Below, piece after piece: positions 15,628 through 25,352 of a DNA stretch of 49,819 nucleotides. This DNA is from a virus. A program made the position numbers and the translations under genes. Numbering within the stretch: position 1 is the first letter of the stretch; each line of letters begins with the position of its first letter. The stretch covers positions 1 through 49,819 of IMG/VR virus record IMGVR_UViG_3300042197_001264, one strand, 5' to 3'. The notes under the pieces are model-generated. The model did no database searches. It was not told where the DNA came from and saw only the letters and a list, made by a program, of their open reading frames with translations.

Positions 15628-18117
15628 TCAAGGGTTGGGGTTGATGCCTGTGCCGGTGGTCACAGAAACGCGCTCGCCCGACGCGATCTCTGCGGCGGCG
15701 AGCAACTTCGCGGTATCGTTGTCCGAGGTGTTCATGCGCTCGCGGACGATGTTCGTCTCCGCGGTGCGCTGGCTCTCGGCCATCTGACGCATCTGTTCCA
15801 TCTGCACCTTGAGAGCACGATCCTGCTCCTGAGCCTGCAGCTTCGCCATGTCGACCTGCTGCTGCCCCTGCAGGCGTGCCTGATCAATCTGCAGCCTCGC
15901 CTGATCCATCTGCATGCGGGCCTGCATCTCCTGCCCCTTGATCTGGGCATTGAGCTGCGCGACCTGCATCGAGCTGTCGGGCGGCATAGGCGGCTGCGGC
16001 TTGAACTGTTCGGCGAACTGGCTGAACTGCATCAACTCCTGCGAGAACCCACCCAGTTGACGCTCGATCAGCTGCTGCACCTGCAGGATCATCGCGACCT
16101 GCTGCTCGGGCTCGTCCTTGATCACGTCCTCGCGCTGCGCCCTGTCGACCGCATCGTGAGCCTCGACAAGGTAGTAGTTCAACAGGTGATCCTTGAGGTG
16201 CGTGGCCATCATGTAGGCAGCCGCCTCCATGATCATCTTGTTGCCGCCGAACACTGGCGACTTCATGAACGCCATGTGCGTCATGATGTGGGCGACGTGG
16301 TCCTGACGCGGCAGCACATAGAGCGGGCGCCCCATCGCCGCCGCCACGTTCTCGGACACGGGATCCATGTCCTCGCTCGCAGGCATCGGCTGCAACACCT
16401 CGTTGGCCGGAACCTTCAGCGTCCGCAGGAACAACTCCTCGACCTTCCTGAAATCGTAGAGTTGCGGCATCATCGCCGACCGCTGCATGATCGCCTGCAC
16501 CTGCGCGAACCGCTGCGTCTCGCTGAAGATGGCAGGGTCGCTCACCGGCACGACATCCATCGGCCCGTCGAAGTCGCTCGGGTCGATCTCAAGGCCAGCG
16601 TCGTGCGCCTCAATGTCTTCCTCGGTCAGGTAGGCGCTGTTCAGACGGTGCAGGATCGAGAAGCACTTCTCCATCGCTGCGTGCAGGCGCGAGTGGATGC
16701 TTGAGAACACCACCATGCCCTGCTCGATCAGCGCCATCGTGGTGCCGACGGGCTGGTTCGGGTTCTGGTCCGACAGCTTCTCGAAGCTCGTCTGCACCAC
16801 GCCCTTGCCTGCATCCACGAGGAAGCCCAGCAGCTGGAACAGCACCGGGCTGGGGCCGTTGAACGGCAGCGGCATGGCCAGCTTGCGCACATCGTCCACC
16901 AACGCGCCGCCCTCCAGCTCGACGACCTCGGTCGGCTGCACGTTGATCGTCTGCCCGTTCGGGCCGCCCTTGAGCTTGAGCAGCGTCGGCACGTTCTGGA
17001 TGTGGGCGCTGTCGAGCAGCGCACGCAGCGCGCCCGTGGCGGCACCGCTCAAGCCACCGATCATGTGCGTCAGGCCGATCGGGTAAGCCCCGCGCCACGG
17101 CACGAACGGGAACTCGACGATCCAGTCGAGCTCGCACTTCATGGGGTCATCGGGCTCCCAGTTGCGGTAGAGCGCGAGCGGCAGCTCGGTCGTCTTGTCG
17201 ATCGAGATGATGTAGGGCTCGAGGTCGTCGCCGAAGTCGAGGTAGGTGTAGACCTCGTAGATCGTGCGCAGGCCGTCCTCGTTGTAGCTCGACTCCTTGC
17301 GCCCCTCGATCTTGTCGTTGGCGATCGACGACTTGCTCCAGTCGATCTCGCCCGCGTAGCCAAGGTCGACGTCGATGTACATGCCCGAGCGCACCCGGCG
17401 CTGGTACTCCATCTTCGTGATGTACTGCACATGGGTCTTGCGCTCGGCCGAGTAGAAGTTCGTGGCGGCGAACGGCAGGTAGACGTCGTCGATCGGCACG
17501 AACTCCGAGCACGGCCGGCGTTTCTGCGTGTTCCACATGAACTTCATGTACTGGCCGCCGCCGAGCGGCAGCTGCGTGCTGAGTTGCTCCAGCTCGCTGC
17601 GGAACTCGGTCATCTGGCGTGTTGTCTGCCAGTTCATGAACTCGGTTTTGCGCTGGGCCTTCTGGACCTTCTGCTTGTCCTGCTCGCCGTAGATCTTGCT
17701 CTTGACGGGACCGGTCGGCGGGAAGACCTCCTTCATGAAGCGCGCGCTGAAATCGACGCACGCCTCGACCAGCATCGGGTGAACGACCTTGTTCGCCCCC
17801 GTGAACTGGGCGCCGCCCGGGGCATCGTCTCCGAGCCCCGTGCGGCGCAGGCCTTCCTCGTACTGCTTGTCCCTTTTCTCTCGCGCCTGCTTGTCTTTCT
17901 CGATCTTGTCCAGCAGGTCGCTCACAGCTTCCTTCAGCAGGGCCGGGTCGACGTCCTCGACGATGTTCGCGAAGTGCGCGCGGTTGGCCTTCTCGTCCTC
18001 GTCGTTCTCCAGACGCAGGACGGCGCCACCGTCCTCGGTGTCCTCCACGTCGGGCAGGAGATCCTCGTACGAGATGGTCTCGCCGTCGTCGTCTTCGCGC
18101 TCGTCAATGTCAGACAC
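15628..18117 (-). CDS. Portal protein (P22-like)
   Basis: The 829-aa product is the size of large P22-type portals. An acidic N-terminus leads to the clip/stem core, with RRTGLGDDAPGGAQFTGANK, WQTTRQMTEFRSELEQL, FVPIDDVYLPFAATNFYSAE, FVPWRGAYPIGLTHMIGG and LDSAHIQNVPTLLKLKGG. The C-terminal part (about 670-790) is a Gln-rich, largely helical coiled coil (IDQARLQGQQQVDMAKLQAQ), likely the barrel or crown. It forms the dodecameric DNA channel at the capsid vertex and docks the terminase. It begins with GTG at 18117, eight bases inside the preceding gene, after AAGAGGATC. Confidence 0.85.
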   Translation of the reverse strand: MSDIDEREDDDGETISYEDLLPDVEDTEDGGAVLRLENDEDEKANRAHFANIVEDVDPALLKEAVSDLLDKIEKDKQAREKRDKQYEEGLRRTGLGDDAPGGAQFTGANKVVHPMLVEACVDFSARFMKEVFPPTGPVKSKIYGEQDKQKVQKAQRKTEFMNWQTTRQMTEFRSELEQLSTQLPLGGGQYMKFMWNTQKRRPCSEFVPIDDVYLPFAATNFYSAERKTHVQYITKMEYQRRVRSGMYIDVDLGYAGEIDWSKSSIANDKIEGRKESSYNEDGLRTIYEVYTYLDFGDDLEPYIISIDKTTELPLALYRNWEPDDPMKCELDWIVEFPFVPWRGAYPIGLTHMIGGLSGAATGALRALLDSAHIQNVPTLLKLKGGPNGQTINVQPTEVVELEGGALVDDVRKLAMPLPFNGPSPVLFQLLGFLVDAGKGVVQTSFEKLSDQNPNQPVGTTMALIEQGMVVFSSIHSRLHAAMEKCFSILHRLNSAYLTEEDIEAHDAGLEIDPSDFDGPMDVVPVSDPAIFSETQRFAQVQAIMQRSAMMPQLYDFRKVEELFLRTLKVPANEVLQPMPASEDMDPVSENVAAAMGRPLYVLPRQDHVAHIMTHMAFMKSPVFGGNKMIMEAAAYMMATHLKDHLLNYYLVEAHDAVDRAQREDVIKDEPEQQVAMILQVQQLIERQLGGFSQELMQFSQFAEQFKPQPPMPPDSSMQVAQLNAQIKGQEMQARMQMDQARLQIDQARLQGQQQVDMAKLQAQEQDRALKVQMEQMRQMAESQRTAETNIVRERMNTSDNDTAKLLAAAEIASGERVSVTTGTGINPNP

Positions 18118-18397
18118 GAGTTGATCCTCTTACCCGGTTGACGATCTGGTCGATCGTGGCGGGATCATACCGCGTGACCAGACCGCCTTCTGCGTACCCT
18201 TCGACAGCCTCTGGCTGTTTTTCTTTGGCACCGCCGTCAGGCTGGCGCTTCATCATGCCGATGACGTACGTTTCCTGCGCGCTCTTGCCGCTCTGTTGCG
18301 CGGCCATCTGGTCACGCATCATTTGGACGTACGGATCCTTCGCGCCATACTTTTCGATGGCGCGATTCAGTCGACGCTCACTTGAGGAAATCATCAT
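18110..18397 (-). CDS. 95-aa protein between ejection protein and portal
   Basis: The start is ATG 18397 (or the adjacent ATG 18394), preceded by GGGAGAGAT; a longer upstream extension is only the out-of-frame shadow of the neighbour. The product MMISSSERRLNRAIEKYG... is helical, then carries GYAEGGLVTRYDP and a basic end. The YAEGG motif is shared with other virion proteins of this phage. It overlaps its upstream neighbour by 20 bases and the portal by 8. A portal-associated or injected minor protein is plausible, not shown. Confidence 0.6.
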   Translation of the reverse strand: MMISSSERRLNRAIEKYGAKDPYVQMMRDQMAAQQSGKSAQETYVIGMMKRQPDGGAKEKQPEAVEGYAEGGLVTRYDPATIDQIVNRVRGSTRV

Positions 18398-21300
18398 ATC
18401 TCTCCCGATCGATGACGTTGGTGTCGTAGTACATGAGGTTCGCCGCGCTGATGCCCGGCTCCGTCTTGACGATGTCGCGCGCGATGTCGTCGTACAGCTC
18501 TTCGATCTCGTCGATCTTGGCTGCCTTTTCTTCTGGCGACATCGCCTCCCACGCCTCTCTACCCATATCGAACTCGGGAATGTATTGAAAGCGCAAACCG
18601 TTGATGCCGGCGATCGCTTCCCCCTCAAGCCCAGCTTGCGCCCCGGGACGATCCATCACCCTGTTGTCGGTGACGAAAGTGAACCCATCAACGCCGTACT
18701 CGGTCAATTTGTCGGACAGAGTGCGGGCGAACTCGGGAGACTGCCTCTTGCGGAAATAGATCTCGACGCCCGGCCGTGATGTCTCGGTCCTTTGCGGCAT
18801 GACCTTTGAGATGAACGCCGCGTCTTGGTCGGCCTGCTTTGCTACCTCAACCATCCGCCGTGTGACGTTGGTCGGATCAAAATTCTTGCGCACCACGAAC
18901 TCGGCATTGAACGCTCGCTCGTCCGACTGCATGAACCGGCCGTAGGTGTTGTTGATCTGGTACATCACAACATTCGGATCGATTTTGGCAGGCTCACCGA
19001 GCTGTACGGCAATTTCAGCCTGCCGCACATTGGTCGGCCGAGCATCGGGACGCTCGACACTGATGCCCAGCACATACCGAGCGAAGGGCGCCTTCATCGC
19101 ATCAAGCTCATCTTGTGCGACAGCTTGACGCGCATTGAACGCTTCCTGCGCGCCAGCCACCCTCTGAGCGTACTGCTCATCCGTCTCACGCTTGCGCTGC
19201 GGCGGCGGCTTGAAGGTCTCGTTCAGTTGCCGACGCAAGGCATTGACGGCCTCGGGGCTTTCAGCACCCGCAAGAGCAGCCTCATACTCGAACGATCCCC
19301 CTTCGCCGGCCTTGTTGGTCCACCCGTTGCGCGTCCAGAGCTCCTTTTCGAGGAACCACGCAACAGCCTGCAGATCGTCCGGGTTCATGTCCTCGAACTG
19401 AGGCGCGACATCCCGAATGATGCCCTCCTCATTGATGATCTTTGCTGCGTCTCGTTTGACAGCCTGACCAAAACCGAACTCGCCGCCGATCCTTGGCGCT
19501 TCAAGCGTCGAACCTTTCAGATGGCCGCCGGTGACGCCCTTTTCCACAAGAGGCGGCAACCGCGGGAGCCCAGCAAGACGGCGCAAGTGTCGAGCGTCCC
19601 AGACGTCGACCGTCGCAGCGTTGGTGTAGCCGATGAGGTTTCCAGTGAAGTTCGGCGTCTTGGGTGCGCCCTTCGCGACACGGAACATGTCGAAGAGCGC
19701 CTTGGTCGCAGCCGGGCTGTTCGTGTTGAACAGAGCGCCAGCGGAACTGGTGATCAGCTTGAACGGGTTCTTCGGATCCTTGTGCATCTTCTGCAAGGTC
19801 GTCGGGTTGACGTCGCCCTTGTCCAGCATCTCCTGATACATGCGGATCTCGTCGTCGTATTCCCCGCGCGAGAATCGGCGCATGATTTCAACCGCGTTGC
19901 GCCAATTCATCTCGACGCCGGTCTGAGCAGACGTCGCCCCCAGAATATCAGCGAAAACATCACCAAGGCCGCCCAGTTCGCTGCGCAGGGTGTTGCGGAT
20001 GCCCCTGTACCAGTTCGCCTGCTTGATGATGTCGATCGCGGCCTGATCGCCAGACTTGGCGCGCTGGGCAAGCTTGCGGATCTCATCGACCTCGCGCCCG
20101 ACCATTTCTTGCTGCCATTGCGCGGGCGACATGTTTTCAGGCGGCTTTTCAAAGCCGTACGGGACTTCCTTGTAGACGATTTCGTATTTGCCCTTCTTGG
20201 GCTTGACCTTGGTAACCTGCATTGCGCCCTGAGCCCACCCATCGGCTGACGGGTAGGACATCTTCTGCGCGGCGACCTGATCCGTGACGGCCGTGACATT
20301 ACCGCGTTTCGCGCCAGTGGAAATGACATTGCGCTCTTCTGGGCTGACCAGACGCGGCGCACGAGGTTTGCCCCCAATGTTGCCGAGGTTCGACCCGAGC
20401 ACGTTCGGGTCGTAGGCCTCAAGCATGCGGTCGAGCTCCATCATCGTGCCAGTAGGCGCCATACGCGCTGACTCGATCGCGTCGTCGAGAGCGGTCAGCG
20501 CCCTGCCACCCGCCATACCCGCCATCGACTCGGGGATGCCGTAGACCAACTCCTCGGCCAGTTTGCGTTCGAAGTCAGCCGGGCTGCGACGGACAGCGCC
20601 CGGCAGCCTTTCGATCAGGCCCTGTGGCGCAGCCTCCGCGATCAAGCCACCGAGGCCAGCCGCACCAGCCTCGGCTGCAGACAAACCCGCCAGACCTACG
20701 TCGCCGATGTAGCCCTGAGCAGACTGCAGCGCGCGCAGGTAAGGATTTTGCGCCTCGGGGAACAAGCCGGCCACACCCTCGCGGCTGCCGGCGATCGACA
20801 TGCGGCGAGCAGCCTCTTGCCACGGACCTGCAGCCATCGCCGCTGCGGTGTCGCCGAACGTGTCCTCTCCCGCCATGCGCTGACGGTTTGCCAGCGCGCG
20901 GGCGCGGATCTCGTCGGCGGTGCCGGGCGAAATGGACGGCTCAGGCGGGACATAGAACGGGTCGTCGGGCGACAACACCGCCCCGCCGTCGGCATACTTG
21001 CGATACATCTCGCGCAAATCGACCGCGCCGCCGTCGGCATACTTCAGGATGCCAGCGCCCCGCATCACCTTGTCGACGTAGTTCTTCGTCTCCTCGAAAG
21101 GCGGGATGCCGTCATATTTCAGCACGTTGGAAGCGCCCGCGTTGTAGGCGCTGAGAGCCAGCGGCCACTCCCCAAAGCGATTGTACTGCTGCGCCAAATA
21201 GCGCGCCCCGCCATCAAGGCTCTGCATCGGGTCGAAGGGATCGGTGACTCCCAGCTCCTCGGCCGTCTTGGGCATCAGCTGGACCAGCCCCATCGCCCCC

Positions 21301-22838
21301 TTGCCACCCTTCGCGAGCGGGTTGAAATTGCTTTCCGTTCTCACCAGAGACAAGAAGATGTTCGGCGGGATGCCGTACTTCTCAGCCGCCTTGATCGCCG
21401 CCTGCCGATAGCCCTCAATCTCGGGCGTCGCACCCTTCTCGCGCAAGTAATCGTTCGGCGTCGGCCGGGGGGGCGGGGCGAAGGCGCCGATAACCACATC
21501 ACGCTCGCGCTTCGCCTGTTCGTCGGCGCCGCCCTGAGCGCGCCGGACGTTCTCGAGGTACCGCTCCATCTGCCCGATCATGTCGCGATCAGACGTGAAT
21601 GGCATGTACTTCTGGTAGATCTCGTTCATCTCGACGGCGCCGCCGCGCTGCATCGGGATCGACAGCGTGTTGAAGATGTTCTCGGAGTAGGTCGACGGAT
21701 CCAGAATGCCGCGGCCGCGCAGGAAGGCCTCGAGCAGCGGCATGAGCTGGGCGCGGTTGCGGCCGACGATGTTGTACTCTTGCGCGAACCCGCGAGCGAG
21801 ATCCTCGTAGTTCGACATCGGCTGCATGACGGAATCGCGGTCTCCGCGCATCGCAGCCTCGGCAGCATTGCGCGCCAGCGTGGCGTCGGTGCGGGCAAAG
21901 TAGTCGTTGATCTGCGCCGGCGTGTAGCCAGCCCCCATCAGATTCTCGCGCTGCGTGTCGCGGCCACGGAACAGGCCAGCCTGATAGCCCATCTTGAGAT
22001 CGCGGCCGATCGCACCCGGCATGGCCATCAGCTGGCCGAAGAAGCCCGCAGGCTGCGCAGGCTGGGAGGGCTGCGACACAGGCGCCACGCTGCCGCCTAT
22101 GGGCGACACCCTGATGACTGAGGGCGCAGGCATCGGGCCGATCAGCGGCTCGGCCACGGTGTTAATCGGCGAAGACAGATAGGCGCGCACGTCGGGCGAG
22201 ATGTCATCGTCTTCGACACCGTAAGCCTGCGCCAGATCGCGCACGCTGCTGCCTTGATCATAACGGACGGTGGGCCCGATACCCATCTCGGGATCGCCCA
22301 AATCGACAACAGAAAATTTGCCGACTCCGGTGCCGCGATAGGTGCCCGCAGGCGCGCGATCATCACGCTCGGTGACCGCAGCCGGCCTCGTCGAAGCAGG
22401 CTGACCACCGTAGGCCTCCCTCATCGACGCAGCGGCGCGCGAGCGAGATTCCCGAGCCTGCACGGCATCAGCGGCGGCCTTCGCCGACCCGCCGACAGGG
22501 CCAGCCGCAGCCATCTGCCCCCAGCCGCCACCGACCGCCATGCCGGTGACAGGGCCGCCCTCGGCCCACTTGACCTTGTTCGCCCAGTAGGCTGGGCTGC
22601 TCTTGCCCTTGGCGATGTTCTTCGCATGCCGCGACTTGAACGAGGCCCGCTTGTCCTTCATGCGCTCCGACTCGCCCTCCTTCGGCTTGCCGGCGGTCTC
22701 GGCGCCCTGCTCGCCGAAGCGGAGGATTTTCTCCTTGCCGTCGATCTTCGTCTTCACGATGTGCGACTTGGTCGGATGCCCGGGCGTCCGACGAGGCTGA
22801 TCGAGCTTGAGGCTGTCCTTGTCGACGCGCTGAACCAT
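18378..22838 (-). CDS. Giant internal virion protein with lytic transglycosylase domain
   Basis: The 1,486-aa product is the largest of the window. The N-terminus has a basic module (KIDGKEKILRFGEQG, SFKSRHAKNIAKGKSSPAYW) common in environmental phage virion proteins. Around 474-592 is an SLT goose-lysozyme-type fold: RTESNFNP with the catalytic Glu near 502, then GAMGLVQLMP and SAYNAG. This would cut peptidoglycan during DNA entry. The motif KYADGGAV occurs twice just after it. The C-terminal half (about 940-1180: NWYRGIRNTLRSELGGLGD, SAQTGVEMNW) resembles the DUF7178-type region of podoviral ejection proteins. ATG 22838 shares a base with the previous stop; an in-frame GTG at 22841 is an alternative. 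Confidence 0.8.
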   Translation of the reverse strand: MVQRVDKDSLKLDQPRRTPGHPTKSHIVKTKIDGKEKILRFGEQGAETAGKPKEGESERMKDKRASFKSRHAKNIAKGKSSPAYWANKVKWAEGGPVTGMAVGGGWGQMAAAGPVGGSAKAAADAVQARESRSRAAASMREAYGGQPASTRPAAVTERDDRAPAGTYRGTGVGKFSVVDLGDPEMGIGPTVRYDQGSSVRDLAQAYGVEDDDISPDVRAYLSSPINTVAEPLIGPMPAPSVIRVSPIGGSVAPVSQPSQPAQPAGFFGQLMAMPGAIGRDLKMGYQAGLFRGRDTQRENLMGAGYTPAQINDYFARTDATLARNAAEAAMRGDRDSVMQPMSNYEDLARGFAQEYNIVGRNRAQLMPLLEAFLRGRGILDPSTYSENIFNTLSIPMQRGGAVEMNEIYQKYMPFTSDRDMIGQMERYLENVRRAQGGADEQAKRERDVVIGAFAPPPRPTPNDYLREKGATPEIEGYRQAAIKAAEKYGIPPNIFLSLVRTESNFNPLAKGGKGAMGLVQLMPKTAEELGVTDPFDPMQSLDGGARYLAQQYNRFGEWPLALSAYNAGASNVLKYDGIPPFEETKNYVDKVMRGAGILKYADGGAVDLREMYRKYADGGAVLSPDDPFYVPPEPSISPGTADEIRARALANRQRMAGEDTFGDTAAAMAAGPWQEAARRMSIAGSREGVAGLFPEAQNPYLRALQSAQGYIGDVGLAGLSAAEAGAAGLGGLIAEAAPQGLIERLPGAVRRSPADFERKLAEELVYGIPESMAGMAGGRALTALDDAIESARMAPTGTMMELDRMLEAYDPNVLGSNLGNIGGKPRAPRLVSPEERNVISTGAKRGNVTAVTDQVAAQKMSYPSADGWAQGAMQVTKVKPKKGKYEIVYKEVPYGFEKPPENMSPAQWQQEMVGREVDEIRKLAQRAKSGDQAAIDIIKQANWYRGIRNTLRSELGGLGDVFADILGATSAQTGVEMNWRNAVEIMRRFSRGEYDDEIRMYQEMLDKGDVNPTTLQKMHKDPKNPFKLITSSAGALFNTNSPAATKALFDMFRVAKGAPKTPNFTGNLIGYTNAATVDVWDARHLRRLAGLPRLPPLVEKGVTGGHLKGSTLEAPRIGGEFGFGQAVKRDAAKIINEEGIIRDVAPQFEDMNPDDLQAVAWFLEKELWTRNGWTNKAGEGGSFEYEAALAGAESPEAVNALRRQLNETFKPPPQRKRETDEQYAQRVAGAQEAFNARQAVAQDELDAMKAPFARYVLGISVERPDARPTNVRQAEIAVQLGEPAKIDPNVVMYQINNTYGRFMQSDERAFNAEFVVRKNFDPTNVTRRMVEVAKQADQDAAFISKVMPQRTETSRPGVEIYFRKRQSPEFARTLSDKLTEYGVDGFTFVTDNRVMDRPGAQAGLEGEAIAGINGLRFQYIPEFDMGREAWEAMSPEEKAAKIDEIEELYDDIARDIVKTEPGISAANLMYYDTNVIDRERYDDFLK

Positions 22839-23077
22839 CACTTCCCCCGGAAACGAGCGGTCTTCGCCGCAATCTTCTTCGGCTGGGCCACGAACTGCTC
22901 GCCCTTCGCCTTGCCCTCACGCTTCGCCCGCGTCGTCGCGGCATACTCCTGCGGCGACAACGACTTGATCGCCTTCTCGGGCAAGTAACGCTCGCCCGTC
23001 TCCGACGACGGCTTGCCTGACTTCGTGCGCCACTTCTGGTCGCCCCAGTCCTTCAGAGATTTCTGCGGCGCCTTCAC
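22838..23077 (-). CDS. Small basic protein (DUF5872-like)
   Basis: The 79-aa product starts at GTG 23077 in a GTGA overlap with the upstream stop: KAPQKSLKDWGDQKWRTKSG, then RYLPEKAIKSLSPQEYAATT and a Lys-rich end. The W-x-x-Q-x-W-x-T-K-S-G-K and RYLP signatures correspond to what I know as DUF5872, widespread in viruses and some algae, function unknown. The N-terminal extension seen in the same frame is Arg-rich shadow sequence and is excluded. Basic charge suggests nucleic-acid contact. Confidence 0.65.
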   Translation of the reverse strand: MKAPQKSLKDWGDQKWRTKSGKPSSETGERYLPEKAIKSLSPQEYAATTRAKREGKAKGEQFVAQPKKIAAKTARFRGK

Positions 23078-23259
23078 TTGTAGCCCCCGCCCTGCTCTTT
23101 GTACTTCTTCGCGAGCAGCTGCGCCTTGCGCGCGCTCCACTGGCCCGCGCCGGTCCCCTGCGTCTCGGACGCCTTGATCTGCTCGAAGAGCTTCTTGCGC
23201 ATGCCGGGCTTGGTGTAGTTGCCGGCAGCGTTGACCTTCGACTTCGTCTCACGCGGCAT
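23074..23259 (-). CDS. Small basic protein with WSARKAQ motif
   Basis: The 61-aa product reads NYTKPGMRKKLFEQIKA and GQWSARKAQLLAKKYKEQGG. This pattern usually sits beside or fused to DUF5872 in environmental viruses, to my recollection. It starts at ATG 23259, overlapping the terminase 3' end by 11 bases, and ends in a GTGA overlap with the next gene. In this phage the two modules are separate genes. Lys/Arg-rich and likely nucleic-acid binding; no function known. Confidence 0.65.
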   Translation of the reverse strand: MPRETKSKVNAAGNYTKPGMRKKLFEQIKASETQGTGAGQWSARKAQLLAKKYKEQGGGYK

Positions 23260-24829
23260 ACGGGTTCACCTTTCCCTTCGACGAGGGCGGCGGTGCGTCC
23301 GCATCGCGCGCCTGCGGCAACTCGAACCAGCGACTGTCGCGCAGGTATATCACAGCCTGCGTGAACGTGTCGACATAGTCATCATGCTCCGTCACAGGGA
23401 ACTTGGCAACCTGCTTGAGAAAGGTCTGCGCCCAGCTCACGGCCTGCCCCGGGTTGCGCCCAGACTCAGGCACCCAGATGCGGCCGAGCTCGAGCGTGGG
23501 CGCCGCCTGATGCGCCCGGCTGATCTTGTCGGCCAGCCCCGGGTTGTAGCCGACCGCAGGCACCTTCGCCAGCCTGAGATCCTGCAGCAGCGACTGCCCG
23601 CTAGCCTTGGCCTCGACCAGCACCCGATCGGGGCGACGGGCGCGGCCGAATGGCGACTTGTCCGTCATGCCGCCGTACTCGGTCGTCCACTCCTTGATCG
23701 CCCGAGCCCGCAGCTGCGGATAGGACAGGTGCTCGTCCCACGCATCAATGAGCATCATGTTGCGCTCGCCCTCGTGCGTGAAGATCGCCCACACGGTGCA
23801 GGCCGTCGGGTCGCCCGTGGTCTTCTCGGTGAAGGCGCAGTCGTAGCTCTGCACGATGTACTCGAAGGGCGGCAGCCCCTCATCGTGCGGCCACAGGTTG
23901 ATGAAGCTCGTCTTGAGGATGCCGCCCTCGGACGGTGTCGGATCCTGCTGCAGCTGGCCTGCGGTGCCGTAGGTGCCGAGCAGCTGCTTGAGGTCGGTGA
24001 TCTCCTTCACCCCGAACCGCTCGGGACAGATCAGCTCGCCCTTGGTCTGCCGCGGGTCGTAGGGGCCGAGGATCGTGGTCCTGCGCACGCCGTCCCACTC
24101 GGCCGGAATCTTCAGGTGCTCCCACCCGCCGATGTCCTCGAGGATGTGGCCGCTCACGTCGCGCTCGTGCAGGCGCTGCATGATCGTGACCATCGCGTCC
24201 TTCTTCGGGTCGTTCAGACGGGTCGACCAGACGACGTCGAACCACTCGAGGGTCGACTCGCGGATGGCGTCGGACTGCGCCTCCTGCGCGCTGTGGGGGT
24301 CGTCGAGGATCAGGCGGGATCCTCCCTCGCCCGTCGCCGTGCCGCCGACCGAGGTCGCCAGCCGGTAGCCTGTCTTGTCGGTCTCGAACCGCTGCTTGGC
24401 GTTCTGGTCGCCGGCCAGTTGAAACAGGTGCCCGAAGTTCGCCTGATACCACGGGCTCTGCACGAGGCGGCGCGCCTTGAGGTTGTCGCGGATCGACAGG
24501 GCGGCCGAGTACGAGGCGCACAGGTACTTCTGGCTCGGGTCGGCCAGCCACTCCCACATCGGCCAGATCACGCTGACGATCGTCGACTTGGAGTGCCGCG
24601 GCGGGATGTTGATCAGGAGCTTGCGGATCTCGCCGTGCGTGACGGCCTCAAGGTGCTCGCAGATGATTTCGATGTGCCAGCTGGGCACGAAGCGGATGCC
24701 CGGCTCGACCGTGGGCCAGCACTGCTTGACGAACTCGTAGAGGCTGGCCGTCGCTGCGCGCCGCTTCAGCTCGACCCGGGCGTCGGCGAGCAGGTGCGCA
24801 CCACGGCTCAGATCGACGACGAGGTTCAC
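23249..24829 (-). CDS. terL: Terminase large subunit
   Basis: The 526-aa product starts at GTG 24829 in a GTGA overlap with the small subunit gene; the Arg-rich 72-codon extension upstream is shadow. The ATPase has Walker A PPRHSKST (76-83) and Walker B LILDDP (173-178). The C-terminal nuclease shows three acidic clusters: QSYDCAF (Asp330), VLVEAK (Glu406) and HDDYVD (483-487). The enzyme translocates DNA into the procapsid and cuts concatemers. The sequence does not decide between headful and site-specific cutting, but P22-like portal and adaptors make headful packaging likely. Confidence 0.9.
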   Translation of the reverse strand: MNLVVDLSRGAHLLADARVELKRRAATASLYEFVKQCWPTVEPGIRFVPSWHIEIICEHLEAVTHGEIRKLLINIPPRHSKSTIVSVIWPMWEWLADPSQKYLCASYSAALSIRDNLKARRLVQSPWYQANFGHLFQLAGDQNAKQRFETDKTGYRLATSVGGTATGEGGSRLILDDPHSAQEAQSDAIRESTLEWFDVVWSTRLNDPKKDAMVTIMQRLHERDVSGHILEDIGGWEHLKIPAEWDGVRRTTILGPYDPRQTKGELICPERFGVKEITDLKQLLGTYGTAGQLQQDPTPSEGGILKTSFINLWPHDEGLPPFEYIVQSYDCAFTEKTTGDPTACTVWAIFTHEGERNMMLIDAWDEHLSYPQLRARAIKEWTTEYGGMTDKSPFGRARRPDRVLVEAKASGQSLLQDLRLAKVPAVGYNPGLADKISRAHQAAPTLELGRIWVPESGRNPGQAVSWAQTFLKQVAKFPVTEHDDYVDTFTQAVIYLRDSRWFELPQARDADAPPPSSKGKVNPYAA

Positions 24830-25314
24830 GCCTCGCCGCCCTCGACGGCCTTGGCCAGCGTCTTCTCGAGCGTGGCCAGCTCCTCGTCCGTCAGCCCGCG
24901 CAGGTTGACGGCGACGGCGCCCTCGTGCTGCTGCCTGATCGGGCCGCCGTCGGCGCCGGTGATCTCCTGCTTGTCGCGCTGCCCGAGCATCTGCTTGCCG
25001 AGCCAGATGAGCATGGTGGGGTTGCCGTCTTGTGCGGCTTTCCACTGTGCGCGGCGCAGGGAAGACCTGCCTGTGACGCTGTGCTTTTTGAAGAGTTCCG
25101 AAAAATTGCGGATGCCTTCGATGTTCCGCTCGGCGATCCGGGTGTTGAGGGTGTCTTCACACATGCCGAGGACGTGGCAGATTTCCTCGGCCGTGCATTG
25201 GATTTGGATCAGGTCGAGGAGGAGCTTGAAGTCGTCGTCATCCATCGGCTTTGTGGGGCCTTTGGGTCCGGTCTTCTTTTTCTGCCTCGTCTGTTCACTC
25301 GGCTGTTCGGTCAT
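24826..25314 (-). CDS. terS: Putative terminase small subunit
   Basis: The 162-aa product starts at ATG 25314 with GAGGA upstream; a longer Arg-rich extension is excluded as shadow of the next gene. After a basic N-terminus (RQKKKTGPKGPTKPM) comes an HTH-like segment, LLLDLIQIQCTAEEICHVLG, and MCEDTLNTRIAE. The C-terminus is acidic and helical (LTDEELATLEKTLAKAVEGG). An N-terminal HTH that recognises the packaging site plus an oligomerising helical part fits small terminases, and the coupling to the large subunit supports it. No clear family assignment. Confidence 0.7.
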   Translation of the reverse strand: MTEQPSEQTRQKKKTGPKGPTKPMDDDDFKLLLDLIQIQCTAEEICHVLGMCEDTLNTRIAERNIEGIRNFSELFKKHSVTGRSSLRRAQWKAAQDGNPTMLIWLGKQMLGQRDKQEITGADGGPIRQQHEGAVAVNLRGLTDEELATLEKTLAKAVEGGEA

Positions 25315-25352
25315 GCTGCGGTCCTCTGCTGGTCCGTCGATCGTGGATCGTC

